DNA of 26,662 nucleotides from Patescibacteria group bacterium (GCA_018896875.1 JAHILT010000002.1:1-26662), one strand, 5' to 3'. Shown: positions 13,440 through 20,280, numbered from the stretch's first letter. A program made the numbers and translations. The notes: generated by a model not told the origin, from the letters alone.

Positions 13440-13538
13440 GTAATTCGCAATTCGTTAACTTATTTGTTTTTCCATTTTTTAATTCGTAACAATTCGTTAA
13501 TTTATTCGTTATTTCGTATTAGATTATTAGTTGATTGC

Positions 13539-14249
13539 TTACTTATTTAAATAATGTTGTAAGGTATAAATCCAGTCTTCGTCCTGACCTCCTTCGTCAA
13601 GTTTCTTACTTAAAAACCATTCTAAATAACGCCTATCAAACATCGCCACCGCTCCTATTTCTTCTCCATTGTGTTTCCCAAAATTAAATCGTTTGAATAA
13701 TACAGGTTTGCTTGATATTTCAAGCATTTCAACGATTGCTTCATCTTCGCTTTTGCCGTCTTCCATTATTTTAGATAACAATCTATCAAAAACGCCACAA
13801 AGAACTTTAACGTCCCCTTCTGCGTCATGCGCATTAGCTTCTATTTCAAGCTCTAAATAATAACGCAAAAATTGTAAATTATATTCTGGAATAACATTAT
13901 CAGAATCTAAAAATCGCGAAACACGAAAGGTACATATACTACGAGGAACTGTTAGTCCTTCTGCTTCTAATATTTCACAATCAAATTTCGCATTATGAGC
14001 CACGAGTATTTTTTCAGAAAGCAAAAACCCGAGTTCTTTTTCCATATCACTGCCCTTAAACGCTTTTTTATCTTGAAGCATTTTATTAGTGATATGAGTA
14101 ATACTCATTGCCTTTACAGACATAGGAAGGGGCGGTTTAAAATATTCCGTATGAAAACCATCGGATATCTTATAGCAAACCTGGCACAAACGATCAGTCA
14201 TTGTATCTCCTCCTGTTGTTTCTGTGTCTAAAAATATAAGTTTTTCCAT
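13539..14249 (-). CDS. DEDDh 3'-5' exonuclease (DnaQ/ExoX-like)
   Basis: A 236-residue exonuclease-fold protein. The acidic residues are all present: Asp8 and Glu10 in FLDTETTGG, Asp90 in VAHNAKFD, and His141 with Asp146 in NAHDAEGDVKVL, the DEDDh pattern of DNA polymerase III epsilon and ExoX. After the nuclease domain (about 1-180), residues 192-222 (FNFGKHNGEEIGAVAMFD, then RRYLEWFLSK) match the short C-terminal module found in ExoX-like proteins and in DUF3820. It is not fused to a polymerase or a GIY-YIG domain. It may serve in repair or nucleotide recycling rather than replication; the polymerase partner is not in view. It is separated from its neighbours on both sides. Confidence 0.92.
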   Translation of the reverse strand: MEKLIFLDTETTGGDTMTDRLCQVCYKISDGFHTEYFKPPLPMSVKAMSITHITNKMLQDKKAFKGSDMEKELGFLLSEKILVAHNAKFDCEILEAEGLTVPRSICTFRVSRFLDSDNVIPEYNLQFLRYYLELEIEANAHDAEGDVKVLCGVFDRLLSKIMEDGKSEDEAIVEMLEISSKPVLFKRFNFGKHNGEEIGAVAMFDRRYLEWFLSKKLDEGGQDEDWIYTLQHYLNK

Positions 14250-14302
14250 GGGTTCATTTTAACACAAAAAATAATTCACTTAATAATCCTGCCAATAAAA
14301 TA

Positions 14303-15199
14303 TTAATAAAAATAATATCCATCAAATAATTTAAACACGGCGTAAGTATCACAATAAGTTCTATTTCTCTGCCACGGACCTATGGGCTGTTCTTTGGTTC
14401 TTTCCCAATGCAACCCATCTTTTGAAATTGCTTTTACAGGATAACGCAAATTAGAATCAGGCTTATTGTCAGACGGTATATGCCTTCCGTAAGCCACATA
14501 ATAATCTTTTTCGTTAATTATTGAAAATTGAAAACCAAAAGGGATTTTAATTTTAAATCTTTTAGCAAAATGCCTTCCATCTTCAGACTCTAAAACTTCC
14601 GCTTCATCAAAATTATCTGAACGAGTATAAATATAATATTTTTTGGTATTTTTTTCATAAAACGCGGTAAAATCAACGGCAGTTAAATTCATATTTGATT
14701 CGCCAGTTATTTTCCCTTCAAAACGATAATTATATCCATCTTTTGAATAAGCGCTCATTAAAATATCGGGCATATATTGCTCTGTTGTTTTTTCAGTGAA
14801 ATACATTCTATAATCGCCATTCGGCAATTGTATAATGGTAGGATCACCATAAGCGATTATGTCACGATTAAGATTAGTTATGCCTAATTTAAACCTAGAA
14901 AAATTCCAACCATCCTTACTTATTAAAAATCCCACGCCTCTTAATTTAAAACCAGTTTCTTTGTCTTCAATACCCTCACGATTTAAAAAATCTAGCCCTC
15001 CTAAAAGAATAGTACCATCTTTTAATATAATTCCACTTGATCCTCCAAAAAGACCTGCTATCTTTTTTGCTTTTTCAATATTAATCCCGTCAGAACTATA
15101 ACAGGCTCCAACAGCGCGAGAATTATTTTTTATATATAAGAATATAAAAAATGAAGATAAGATAACTATCCCTGCAATTATTATTTCGCTTTTTTTCAT
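14303..15199 (-). CDS. Membrane-anchored beta-propeller protein, glycosidase-like
   Basis: Residues 1-26 (MKKSEIIIAGIVILSSFFIF onward) are an N-terminal membrane anchor with no cleavage site, so the rest of the 298 residues is outside the cell. The body has repeated Ser-Lys-Asp-Gly blade motifs (FLISKDGWNF, SAYSKDGYNY, ESEDGRHF, AISKDGLHWER). It also has GDPTIIQLPNGDYRMYFTE, the sort of motif seen in five-bladed GH43/GH32-like and sialidase-like propellers. I cannot confirm catalytic acids; Asp residues in AYGDPT and AVDFTAF are candidates. The last residues (FDGYYFY) match the usual end of a blade. It is a single gene; sugar binding or trimming at the surface is a guess. Confidence 0.7.
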   Translation of the reverse strand: MKKSEIIIAGIVILSSFFIFLYIKNNSRAVGACYSSDGINIEKAKKIAGLFGGSSGIILKDGTILLGGLDFLNREGIEDKETGFKLRGVGFLISKDGWNFSRFKLGITNLNRDIIAYGDPTIIQLPNGDYRMYFTEKTTEQYMPDILMSAYSKDGYNYRFEGKITGESNMNLTAVDFTAFYEKNTKKYYIYTRSDNFDEAEVLESEDGRHFAKRFKIKIPFGFQFSIINEKDYYVAYGRHIPSDNKPDSNLRYPVKAISKDGLHWERTKEQPIGPWQRNRTYCDTYAVFKLFDGYYFY

Positions 15200-15236
15200 A
15201 TGTTTATTTTACCATAATAAAATTTCCATCAAAAAC

Positions 15237-15265
15237 TTGACAATAAATTATAATGGGTATATACT
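15237..15265 (+). promoter_or_regulatory. Near-consensus promoter for the DUF5320 gene
   Basis: TTGACA (15237-15242), 17 bases, TATACT (15260-15265). The predicted start is about 15272, leaving a leader of roughly 50 nt before an ATG that has no Shine-Dalgarno. Confidence 0.8.
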
Positions 15266-15323
15266 CAATATAAATTAAATAAAGGTCGGATATTAACATA
15301 TATAAAACTTATTTAAATAAAAT

Positions 15324-15548
15324 ATGCCAAATCAAGATAAAACGGGTCCTATGGGTCAAGGTCCAAGAACTGGACGAGGATTAGGTCCTTGCGGAGAAGG
15401 AACAAGACAAGGCTATGGTCGCGGTCGTGGATTTTTTGGAAGACTTTTTCCACGTAAAAATAATCAAGTCTCTTTAGAAGAAAGAGAAAAAATGCTTGAA
15501 GAAGAATTACAAGCAATTCGTGAAGAAAAAGAAAACCTAAAAGATTAA
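15324..15548 (+). CDS. DUF5320-type small Gly/Arg-rich protein
   Basis: A 74-residue protein whose first half is the DUF5320 signature: DKTGPMGQGPRTGRGLGPCG, then repeated Gly-Arg (GYGRGRGFFGRLF). The second half (residues about 47-74) is a charged coiled coil (LEEREKMLEEELQAIREEK). In other organisms DUF5320 genes are often found beside DUF134 and dinitrogenase Fe-Mo cofactor-like (MTH1175) genes. Here only the DUF134 partner follows, 120 bases downstream and beyond a terminator. Only one cysteine remains in the Gly-rich part. The function is unknown; a metal- or nucleic acid-linked role is sometimes supposed. It has a strong promoter of its own. Confidence 0.85.
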   Translation: MPNQDKTGPMGQGPRTGRGLGPCGEGTRQGYGRGRGFFGRLFPRKNNQVSLEEREKMLEEELQAIREEKENLKD

Positions 15549-15599
15549 ACAAAGAAACCCCGACTTCTTCATAAAAAGATGTCGGGGGTTTCTTTGTTT
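15547..15599 (+). terminator. Intrinsic terminator after the DUF5320 gene
   Basis: AAACAAAGAAACCCCGAC (15547-15564) pairs with GTCGGGGGTTTCTTTGTTT (15581-15599), an 18-bp stem with one extra G. The Ts are part of the 3' arm. It divides DUF5320 from DUF134, so the latter depends on read-through or a promoter not seen. Confidence 0.75.
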
Positions 15600-15668
15600 G
15601 AAGTATAAATTATACAAAACAAAACATCAACAAAAAAATCTAAGGAAGTCGGATTTCCTAATATTGTT

Positions 15669-15947
15669 ATGACAAGACCAAGACTTTATAGAAAAATTGG
15701 ATTTAATCCAAATATAACCTATTTTAAACCTCAAGGAGTACCAATGAGATTTTTAGAAGTGATTGATTTATCTCTTGAAGAAATAGAAGCTCTAAGACTT
15801 AAAAATATTGAAAATCTTGAACAAATAGAATGTGCTAAAAAAATGAAAACATCCCAAAGCACATTTCAGCGAATTTTATCATCAGCATATAAAAAAATCT
15901 CTAGTGCTTTAATAAGCGGAAAAGCAATAAAAATAATAAAAGATTAA
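15669..15947 (+). CDS. DUF134 (UPF0251) helix-turn-helix protein, Cys-free variant
   Basis: A 92-residue protein with the two DUF134 parts. The N-terminus MTRPRLYRKIGFNPNITYFKP matches the family opening (split: TRPRLYRK, FNPNITYFKPQGVP). Residues about 30-85 form a sigma-factor-like helix-turn-helix: LEEIEALRLKNIENLEQIEC, then AKKMKTSQSTFQRILSSAYK. Typical members carry Cys residues in the N-terminal RPRxCRxxC part and in the loop before the helices, presumed to bind metal. Here those positions are Tyr, Ile and Val/Pro, and the only Cys is in QIECAKKM. So the metal-sensing half seems lost. The likely role is DNA binding; the target may be the DUF5320 region. No Shine-Dalgarno is visible. Confidence 0.85.
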   Translation: MTRPRLYRKIGFNPNITYFKPQGVPMRFLEVIDLSLEEIEALRLKNIENLEQIECAKKMKTSQSTFQRILSSAYKKISSALISGKAIKIIKD

Positions 15948-15985
15948 TGTATTCGTTTAATTAGTTTATTAACTAATAATTATTA

Positions 15986-16015
15986 TTGAATTTCTACTAC
16001 CTAGTATGCTATATT
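15986..16015 (+). promoter_or_regulatory. Promoter for the 80-residue membrane protein
   Basis: TTGAAT (15986-15991), 18 bases, TATATT (16010-16015), with TGC just before the -10 (extended -10). The transcript would have a leader of about 55 nt. Confidence 0.65.
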
Positions 16016-16075
16016 CAAGCAAGTAGTTTTTTAGCGAAAGCACGTTTAAATAACGAATAAGGAAAGGAGGATTAA

Positions 16076-16318
16076 ATGGGATGGTTAAAAAAGATGATTA
16101 GAAAATTAGCAGATAATTTATTTACAGATAAATTTTGGATTTCAATATTAATAATTGCTTTTGTCTGCAGTTTTATTATTGCGATTCCTGTATATTTCTT
16201 ATGGAATTGGTTAATGCCAATGATTGGAATCAGTATGACTACATTCTGGCAATCATGGTATTTCAATTTCTTCATCTTAACAGTTATCCTCTGTGAAAGA
16301 TGGATGTATAGACACTAA
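16076..16318 (+). CDS. Small two-helix membrane protein
   Basis: An 80-residue protein starting at ATG 16076 after AAAGGAGG. A basic amphipathic N-terminus (MGWLKKMIRKLADNLF) is followed by two membrane helices, at about 21-45 (ISILIIAFVCSFIIAIPVYF) and 60-73 (FNFFILTVILC). Between them lies LWNWLMPMIGISMTTFWQSW, recalling a widespread family of tiny membrane proteins with a WNWLMP...ITFWQA motif. Those have no known function. It is a lone gene with its own promoter and terminator, so it is likely expressed on its own. Confidence 0.85.
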   Translation: MGWLKKMIRKLADNLFTDKFWISILIIAFVCSFIIAIPVYFLWNWLMPMIGISMTTFWQSWYFNFFILTVILCERWMYRH

Positions 16319-16338
16319 AAAAAATAAAAAACAGACCC

Positions 16339-16365
16339 GAGCAAGTCTATAAACTGCTCTTTTTT
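16339..16365 (+). terminator. Terminator after the 80-residue membrane protein
   Basis: GAGCA (16339-16343) and TGCTC (16355-16359) form a short stem, followed by TTTTTT at 16360-16365. The stem is short but is correctly placed 21 bases after the stop. Confidence 0.65.
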
Positions 16366-16412
16366 ATTTATTTAAATATGCACGAAAATTTAGAAATTTT
16401 CTCTAGAATAAC

Positions 16413-16937
16413 TTAGTCTGGTACGCAACAAACATTAGGAGATATAAAGCCAGCGACTTCTCCTATGTTTAATTGATTCTCACTACAAGTTGCGCCACCA
16501 GTAGTATTTACCGTCTCTCCTCCTTCGGCGATACATTCGTCTGGTGTTAACGACTTTTTAACTACCTCGTAATTTTCCAAAGTTATTTTTATTCTATCTT
16601 TTTCTTTTTCTAACTCCACCATAAAACAACCTGGGCATCTAGCTGTTAGCACTTGAATTATTGTAAGCGCTTTTTCATAACCAACATAATCAACTGCTAT
16701 TTTAGACGCTTTTATTTGATTATCATCTAATTCCCAGTCACGAATACAGGCATTCACTTCATCGCTCCATCTATACCCGGCTGGACCCAAACATCCATGC
16801 TCGTCTCTTTCTCCACCAATAATTGGTTCATCTCCAATGATACGTGATTCTTTTTGTTGTAAATACGTATTAATCGCAATAATAAAAAAAGAAAGCAAAA
16901 TAACTGACATTAATATAAAAATAATTTTTTTGCTCAT
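16413..16937 (-). CDS. Secreted or membrane-anchored Cys-containing protein
   Basis: Residues 1-25 (MSKKIIFILMSVILLSFFII onward) are a signal anchor. Residues about 40-70 hold a conserved small motif: IGGERDEHGCLGPAGYRWSD, then EVNACIRDWEL, which is seen in many secreted prokaryotic proteins of unknown function. A middle region (about 76-115) with LTARCPGCFMVELEKE carries a CxxC-like CPGC. The C-terminus ends with GGATCSENQ and FISPNVCCVPD. There are seven cysteines in all, which suggests disulfides or a redox role outside the cell. The 174 residues have no enzymatic signature that I know. It stands alone between the plus-strand genes and the MazG-like gene. Confidence 0.75.
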   Translation of the reverse strand: MSKKIIFILMSVILLSFFIIAINTYLQQKESRIIGDEPIIGGERDEHGCLGPAGYRWSDEVNACIRDWELDDNQIKASKIAVDYVGYEKALTIIQVLTARCPGCFMVELEKEKDRIKITLENYEVVKKSLTPDECIAEGGETVNTTGGATCSENQLNIGEVAGFISPNVCCVPD

Positions 16938-16982
16938 TTGTTTTTTAATTTAATAAATTTATATGACATATTTAGTTTACCA

Positions 16983-17312
16983 TTAATTTTCTGTAGATTC
17001 TAAAAATATTTTTTTATCAAAACCACCTCTGTATTTTTTTCTTTCTTTCCTTATTTTCTCAATTTCCTGTCTATCTAGCTCAAACACATCAATTAAATAA
17101 TTTATAACTTCTAATACATCTCCGATTTCTTTGGTTAGTTTTTTCTTATCGCCCTTGGTTTCTAAGGCTTCTTGAGCTTCTTCAACAATCTTTTTTAACA
17201 ATTCTATTTTATATTCTTCGTCATCCAAAATCCTAGTTTTAGGATTACTACCATTTTCTCTTATTATTTCAGAAATTTTGTCTCGTATTAATTTATTGTA
17301 TTCTTTTTTCAT
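16983..17312 (-). CDS. MazG-like nucleotide pyrophosphohydrolase
   Basis: A 109-residue all-helical protein of the phosphoribosyl-ATP pyrophosphatase/MazG superfamily, related to COG4997. It opens with the typical YNKLIRDKISEIIRENG. The metal-binding acidic residues are in LLKKIVEEAQEALE (EExxE-type motif, about residue 35-50) and EIGDVLEVINYLID (ExxD motif, about residue 62-75). The C-terminus ERKKYRGGFDKKIFLE is the usual lid. Such enzymes remove abnormal or excess nucleoside triphosphates. It is 46 bases upstream of the secreted protein gene on the same strand. A hairpin terminator from the tRNA unit is just before it. Confidence 0.92.
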   Translation of the reverse strand: MKKEYNKLIRDKISEIIRENGSNPKTRILDDEEYKIELLKKIVEEAQEALETKGDKKKLTKEIGDVLEVINYLIDVFELDRQEIEKIRKERKKYRGGFDKKIFLESTEN

Positions 17313-17383
17313 TTTTTAAAAATATTAAATGCAATTGATTCATTTATAACAGCTATTAAGTTTTGATTAAAATCTTGCTAATT

Positions 17384-17416
17384 AAAATCTAACGGCTCAG
17401 TTATTGAGCCGTTAGA
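17384..17416 (-). terminator. Terminator downstream of the tRNA-Ser locus
   Basis: TCTAACGGCTCA and TGAGCCGTTAGA form a perfect 12-bp stem with a five-base loop (17388-17416). TTTT follows on the minus strand (17387-17384). It ends transcription from the tRNA-Ser region before the MazG-like gene. Confidence 0.8.
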
Positions 17417-17440
17417 GATGTTCTTTTATTATGTTCACTG

Positions 17441-17765
17441 CGGAGAGGGAGGGATTTTCCCGATATGATCCAAATCTTTGATTTGGTAATCATATCGAGG
17501 ACTCTCGATTTTATAGTTCCGATTTTAATCGGAAATAAAATCGGAGGAACCCTCGATACCGGTTAAAGTATGCCACCTTTCTCCCGATAATTTATTTTCT
17601 TTTCTGCGGAGGAGGAGAGATTCGAACTCTCGATACCGGTTAAGGTATGCCACCTTTCCAAGGTGGTGCACTAGACCACTATGCGACTCCTCCGCACAAA
17701 AGAAAATTAATATTTAAATATACTAGACCCCTGCCTGCCGGCAGGCAGGACTATGCGACCTCTCC
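17441..17765 (-). pseudogene. Broken tRNA-Ser copy, split around the intact tRNA-Ser
   Basis: The 5' part (17765-17722) reads GGAGAGG TC GCATAGT, a 20-bp palindrome (17749-17730), then GGTCTAGT. The 3' part (17581-17441) reads GAAAGGTGGCATAC, a variable arm, T-stem GAGGG, TTC, a 90-base insertion of two palindromes, AAT, CCCTC, acceptor CCTCTCC and G. The acceptor arms GGAGAGG/CCTCTCC and T-stem GAGGG/CCCTC remain complementary. The 5' strand of the anticodon stem is missing and is replaced by the intact tRNA gene plus spacers. The 30 bases at 17552-17581 match 17629-17658 of the intact gene at 29 positions. It cannot make a normal tRNA. Confidence 0.7.
17607..17693 (-). tRNA. tRNA-Ser (GGA)
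   Basis: The minus strand gives an 87-base tRNA with acceptor GGAGGAG/CTCCTCC, D-stem GCA/TGC, anticodon stem CCACC/GGTGG with loop TTGGAAA (anticodon GGA, reading UCC and UCU), a long variable arm typical of tRNA-Ser, and T-arm GAGAG-TTCGAAT-CTCTC. The discriminator is G, and CCA is not encoded (GCA follows). The two flanks (TAATTTTCTTTTGTGC and GCAGAAAAGAAAATAAATTA) are largely complementary, so the acceptor stem of the precursor could be extended. Confidence 0.95.
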
Positions 17766-17912
17766 TTTCTACTAATTTATAACAAATAACAACATATAAT
17801 TTATAACATATAATTTATTATTTTATAATAGATTGCCACTCCGCCAGTTGGCCTGCCCGGCCAGGGCGGATCTCAATGACCCCACACTCACAGATGAGTA
17901 TGGGGCGAGCAC

Positions 17913-17968
17913 CAGTGAAATAATTTTTCTGAAAGAAAAATTATCGCTTTGCGATATTTCACGGGGCG
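17913..17968. repeat. Three-way-junction repeat, copy B
   Basis: Same fold as 13305-13360: GTGAAAT/ATTTCAC outer stem, AATTTTTCT-GAA-AGAAAAATT and ATCGC-TTT-GCGAT hairpins. The stems are unchanged from copy A and the two loops differ. Confidence 0.8.
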
Positions 17969-18122
17969 AGCAGAAAAAAATAAGATTTAAGATTATTTAA
18001 ATATATAAAGATTTAAAGATTTAAGAAAAAGAGAGATTGCTTCGTCGCGGGACTTACTCCCGCCGTCGCTAAAGCTATGGCGGGCAAAGCGCAATGGCAG
18101 AGGAGTATGGGGCAGGCGGAAT

Positions 18123-18198
18123 AAGAAAATCCACCCCCACACTCAAGGATGAGTAGGGGGCATGCCCTAACCCTCCTTTAAAAGGAGGGAATGAGAAA
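18123..18198. repeat. 76-bp dispersed repeat, copy A
   Basis: It runs from AAGAAAATCCACCCCCACAC through a CCCCCACACTCA...TGAGTAGGGGG hairpin and CATGCCCTA to a CCCTCCTTT/AAAGGAGGG hairpin. It matches 22142-22218 with three substitutions or single-base gaps. Confidence 0.85.
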
Positions 18199-18256
18199 GT
18201 ACGGGCAGGCTCTAAAAGGAGGGGGCAAAAAAGACTAAGGGAGAATTTTGCAATTC

Positions 18257-19144
18257 TTACGAGTTCAGCGAACGTAGCGCTGTGATTCGTTCTTCTATTG
18301 GAGGATGAGTCATAAAAAGTTTGTGAAACCAAGATTTTTTTTGCTTTTTCTTGAAAGGATCGTCTAACCACAAATGAGCTGTTGTATTGCTAGCCACAGA
18401 CAAAGGAGTGTCGTCAGAAGAAATTTTAATTAAGGCCTTAGCCAGTCCTTCTGGATAACGAGTAAGTAGTCCTGCCGAAGCATCGGCTAAAAATTCCCTT
18501 TTTCTGGAAATAGCCATTTGTATTATTATGGCAGCGATTGGTGCTAAAATCATTAAAACTAATCCAATTATCATCATAACCGGACTAGAATTTCTATTTC
18601 TGCTACCACCCCAGAACATAGAACGCAATAACATATCAGAAGTGATAGAAATAAATCCAACTAAAACCACTACCATTGTAGAAACAAGCATATCGTAATT
18701 TCCGATATGTGAAAGTTCATGAGCAACTACTCCTTCTAATTCAGAACGATTCAATTTTTTTAATAATCCAGCAGTAACTGCTATCACAGCATGTTTCGGA
18801 TCACGACCCGTAGCAAAAGCATTTGGAGAAGATTCGTTAATAATATAAATCTTCGGGACTGGAATGCCCGCCGTAATACATAAATTTTCAACAACATTAT
18901 AAAGCTCACGAGCATTTTCTCTAGTCGCAGGTTTTGCATGAGCCATCTTCAAAACAATTTTGTCCGAAAACCAATAACTAGTAAAACTCATTATAATAGT
19001 AAAAACAACCGCTATTATTAAAATACTAGGATTGTTATAAATATAAGACATTCCCCAACCAAAACCAATCACGATTACAAAAAAAATCGTTAATAATAAC
19101 CAAGTTTTTCTAATATTGGCATCTTTGTGTGAATAAAGGGTCAT
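18257..19144 (-). CDS. htpX: HtpX-type membrane zinc metalloprotease (M48)
   Basis: HtpX takes part in membrane protein quality control. The 295 residues have four hydrophobic segments: two at the N-terminus (about 14-33 and 40-60) and two after the active site (about 155-175 and 190-212). The zinc motif HELSH is at 142-146, with the third ligand Glu in RKREFLADASAGLL. VPKIYIINESSPNAFATGRD is the usual M48B segment before it. The C-terminal THPPIEERITALRSL is also diagnostic. It follows lemA by 187 bases on the same strand, the common lemA-htpX pairing, but repeat sequence (19150-19331) has been inserted between the two. No CIRCE or other heat-shock element is seen before lemA. Confidence 0.96.
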   Translation of the reverse strand: MTLYSHKDANIRKTWLLLTIFFVIVIGFGWGMSYIYNNPSILIIAVVFTIIMSFTSYWFSDKIVLKMAHAKPATRENARELYNVVENLCITAGIPVPKIYIINESSPNAFATGRDPKHAVIAVTAGLLKKLNRSELEGVVAHELSHIGNYDMLVSTMVVVLVGFISITSDMLLRSMFWGGSRNRNSSPVMMIIGLVLMILAPIAAIIIQMAISRKREFLADASAGLLTRYPEGLAKALIKISSDDTPLSVASNTTAHLWLDDPFKKKQKKSWFHKLFMTHPPIEERITALRSLNS

Positions 19145-19331
19145 ATATTTATAGAAGCATTATTATTTGTAAAAAGAGTTGCTTCTCCGCCAGTTAGCGA
19201 ATCGCAATGACGAAATAAGAAAATCTCCCCTAACCCCTCCTAAAGGAGGGGAAACAGAAAGGGCTGGATTCCCGCCCTCCCTCCTTCGCACAAGGCTACG
19301 GACGGGCAAAGTGCGGGAAGGACAGAATATT
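19145..19331. repeat. Dispersed-repeat filler between lemA and htpX
   Basis: It contains the 35-bp repeat at 19218-19252 (identical to 13405-13439) and a GC-rich hairpin TTCCCGC...GCGGGAA at about 19269-19320 with the inner sequence CTACGGACGGGCAAAGTGC, related to CTATGGCGGGCAAAGCGC near 18074. A CTCCGCCAGTTAGC stretch (19182) resembles the start of the palindrome at 17840. No gene is supported. Confidence 0.65.
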
Positions 19332-19886
19332 TTAAAATTTAACTTCAACGTTCTCTCTCTCAGCTTCAGAGGCTACTTCAAAAAACTTCCCTTCCTTAAA
19401 ACCAAGCGTAGGAGCTATAAATCTTGTTGGAAAATTTTGAATCTTATTATTTAAATCCAAAACTACTCCATTGTAAAAACGCCTAGAAGCTTGCATTTTA
19501 TTTTCAGTGTCAGCTAATTCTCTTTGTAAATCCAAAAAATTAGTATTAGCTTTTAAATCAGGATAATTTTCAGAAACAGCGAATAATGTCTTTAAAGTTC
19601 CAGTAAGACCATTCTCTGCTTCACCTTTCTCTATTACATCACCTCCTTGCGAAACAGCTGCGCGAGCTTTTGTAATATTCTCCAAAACGGATTGTTCGTG
19701 AGACATATATCCCTTTACAGTTTCAATCAAATTAGGAATCAAATCATATCTCCTTTTAGACTGAACATCTATGTCTGAAGATGCCTCTTTAACTCTGTTT
19801 CTTAATACAATTAAACGATTGTATAAAAAAATTAGATAAAGAGCTAATGCTCCCAATATTATTAATATTATTGTTTGTGTGCTCAT
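19332..19886 (-). CDS. lemA: LemA family protein
   Basis: A 184-residue LemA protein: an N-terminal membrane helix (about 5-23, IILIILGALALYLIFLYNRL), then a long four-helix bundle. The family motifs are KEASSDIDVQSKRRYDLIPN and LIETVKGYMSHEQSVLENIT, FAVSENYPDLKANTNFLDLQ, and the C-terminal YNGVVLDLNNKIQNFP with FFEV. The topology puts the bundle outside or at the membrane face. Its function is unsettled; it is often co-located with htpX, as here. No clear promoter is seen in 19887-19975. Confidence 0.95.
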   Translation of the reverse strand: MSTQTIILIILGALALYLIFLYNRLIVLRNRVKEASSDIDVQSKRRYDLIPNLIETVKGYMSHEQSVLENITKARAAVSQGGDVIEKGEAENGLTGTLKTLFAVSENYPDLKANTNFLDLQRELADTENKMQASRRFYNGVVLDLNNKIQNFPTRFIAPTLGFKEGKFFEVASEAERENVEVKF

Positions 19887-19975
19887 ATTTAAAGTTAAAA
19901 TTATTTTTTTAATACGACGTTATTAAATAGTTTATCATAGAAGCTAATGCTTTTAAACGACCTATATTAATATAA

Positions 19976-20006
19976 ACCCCCACACTTAATATATAGGTGT
20001 GGGGGT
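19976..20006 (-). terminator. Terminator-like hairpin after the 48-residue peptide gene
   Basis: ACCCCCACAC and GTGTGGGGGT form a 10-bp stem with an 11-base loop, followed on the minus strand by TTTATATT. It belongs to the same CCCCACAC...GTGTGGGG hairpin type seen elsewhere in the window. A 16-bp palindrome TCTAGTTTAAACTAGA (20015-20030) lies between it and the gene. Confidence 0.6.
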
Positions 20007-20044
20007 GGAATGTCTCTAGTTTAAACTAGAAAAAGTTCGCATGT

Positions 20045-20191
20045 TTAACGATAATAAAACCTCTCATATTTCTTGTTTTTTGAGTTCCAAGACATAAGAT
20101 ATTTTGATTTACAACAATTTTCTTTGGTGGATTTTGCCCCGCTTGGTTTGCAGTTACAAATGTGTTTCTTTTTTTTATTCTGTTTTTTCAC
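20045..20191 (-). CDS. 48-residue basic Cys-containing peptide
   Basis: A short gene on the minus strand. GTG 20191-20189 lies five bases after a perfect AGGAGG, and the frame runs 48 codons to TAA. The product begins MKKQNKKKKHICNCKPSGAK and goes on STKENCCKSKYLMSWNSK, ending KKYERFYYR. It is strongly basic, with four cysteines in CNC and CC pairs, which could bind zinc or form disulfides. There is no signal peptide. A good promoter (20241-20269) and a downstream hairpin (19976-20006) complete a single-gene unit. It follows the two caspase-like genes. I know of no family. Confidence 0.75.
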   Translation of the reverse strand: MKKQNKKKKHICNCKPSGAKSTKENCCKSKYLMSWNSKNKKYERFYYR

Positions 20192-20240
20192 GATTTCCTC
20201 CTAGCTAGCTTATTTTGAATTTTAAATATTACTATCAAGT

Positions 20241-20269
20241 ATTAAAACACCTTATTTTAATATAGTCAA
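20241..20269 (-). promoter_or_regulatory. Promoter for the 48-residue peptide gene
   Basis: On the minus strand TTGACT (20269-20264), 17 bases, TTTAAT (20246-20241). It predicts a leader of about 40 nt with AGGAGG near its end. Confidence 0.65.
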
Positions 20270-20280
20270 TAAATTTTAAG

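Larger units (their letters stand above)
17766..18256. other. Gene-free repeat belt between the tRNA-Ser locus and htpX
   Basis: About 490 bases without a supportable gene. They hold a GC-rich inverted repeat TCCGCC...GGCGGA (17840-17870), a hairpin CCCCACACTCA/TGAGTATGGGG (17880-17905), the three-way-junction element (17913-17968), AT-rich simple sequence, a CCCGCC/GGCGGG hairpin near 18058-18083, and the 76-bp repeat (18123-18198). The one ORF that spans part of it (18075-18371, minus) is a low-complexity translation of these repeats. Confidence 0.7.

Noticed and set aside
13262..13538. CRISPR array from repeated short motifs
   Set aside because: Repeats are not regularly spaced, differ in type, and there is no cas gene; they are dispersed palindromes and AT-rich simple sequence.
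18075..18371. 98-residue minus-strand ORF
   Set aside because: It translates dispersed repeat sequence and overlaps the htpX C-terminus.
19163..19348. 61-residue minus-strand ORF between lemA and htpX
   Set aside because: It is made of dispersed repeat sequence (PSRTLPVRSLVRRREGG type) and has no initiation signal.
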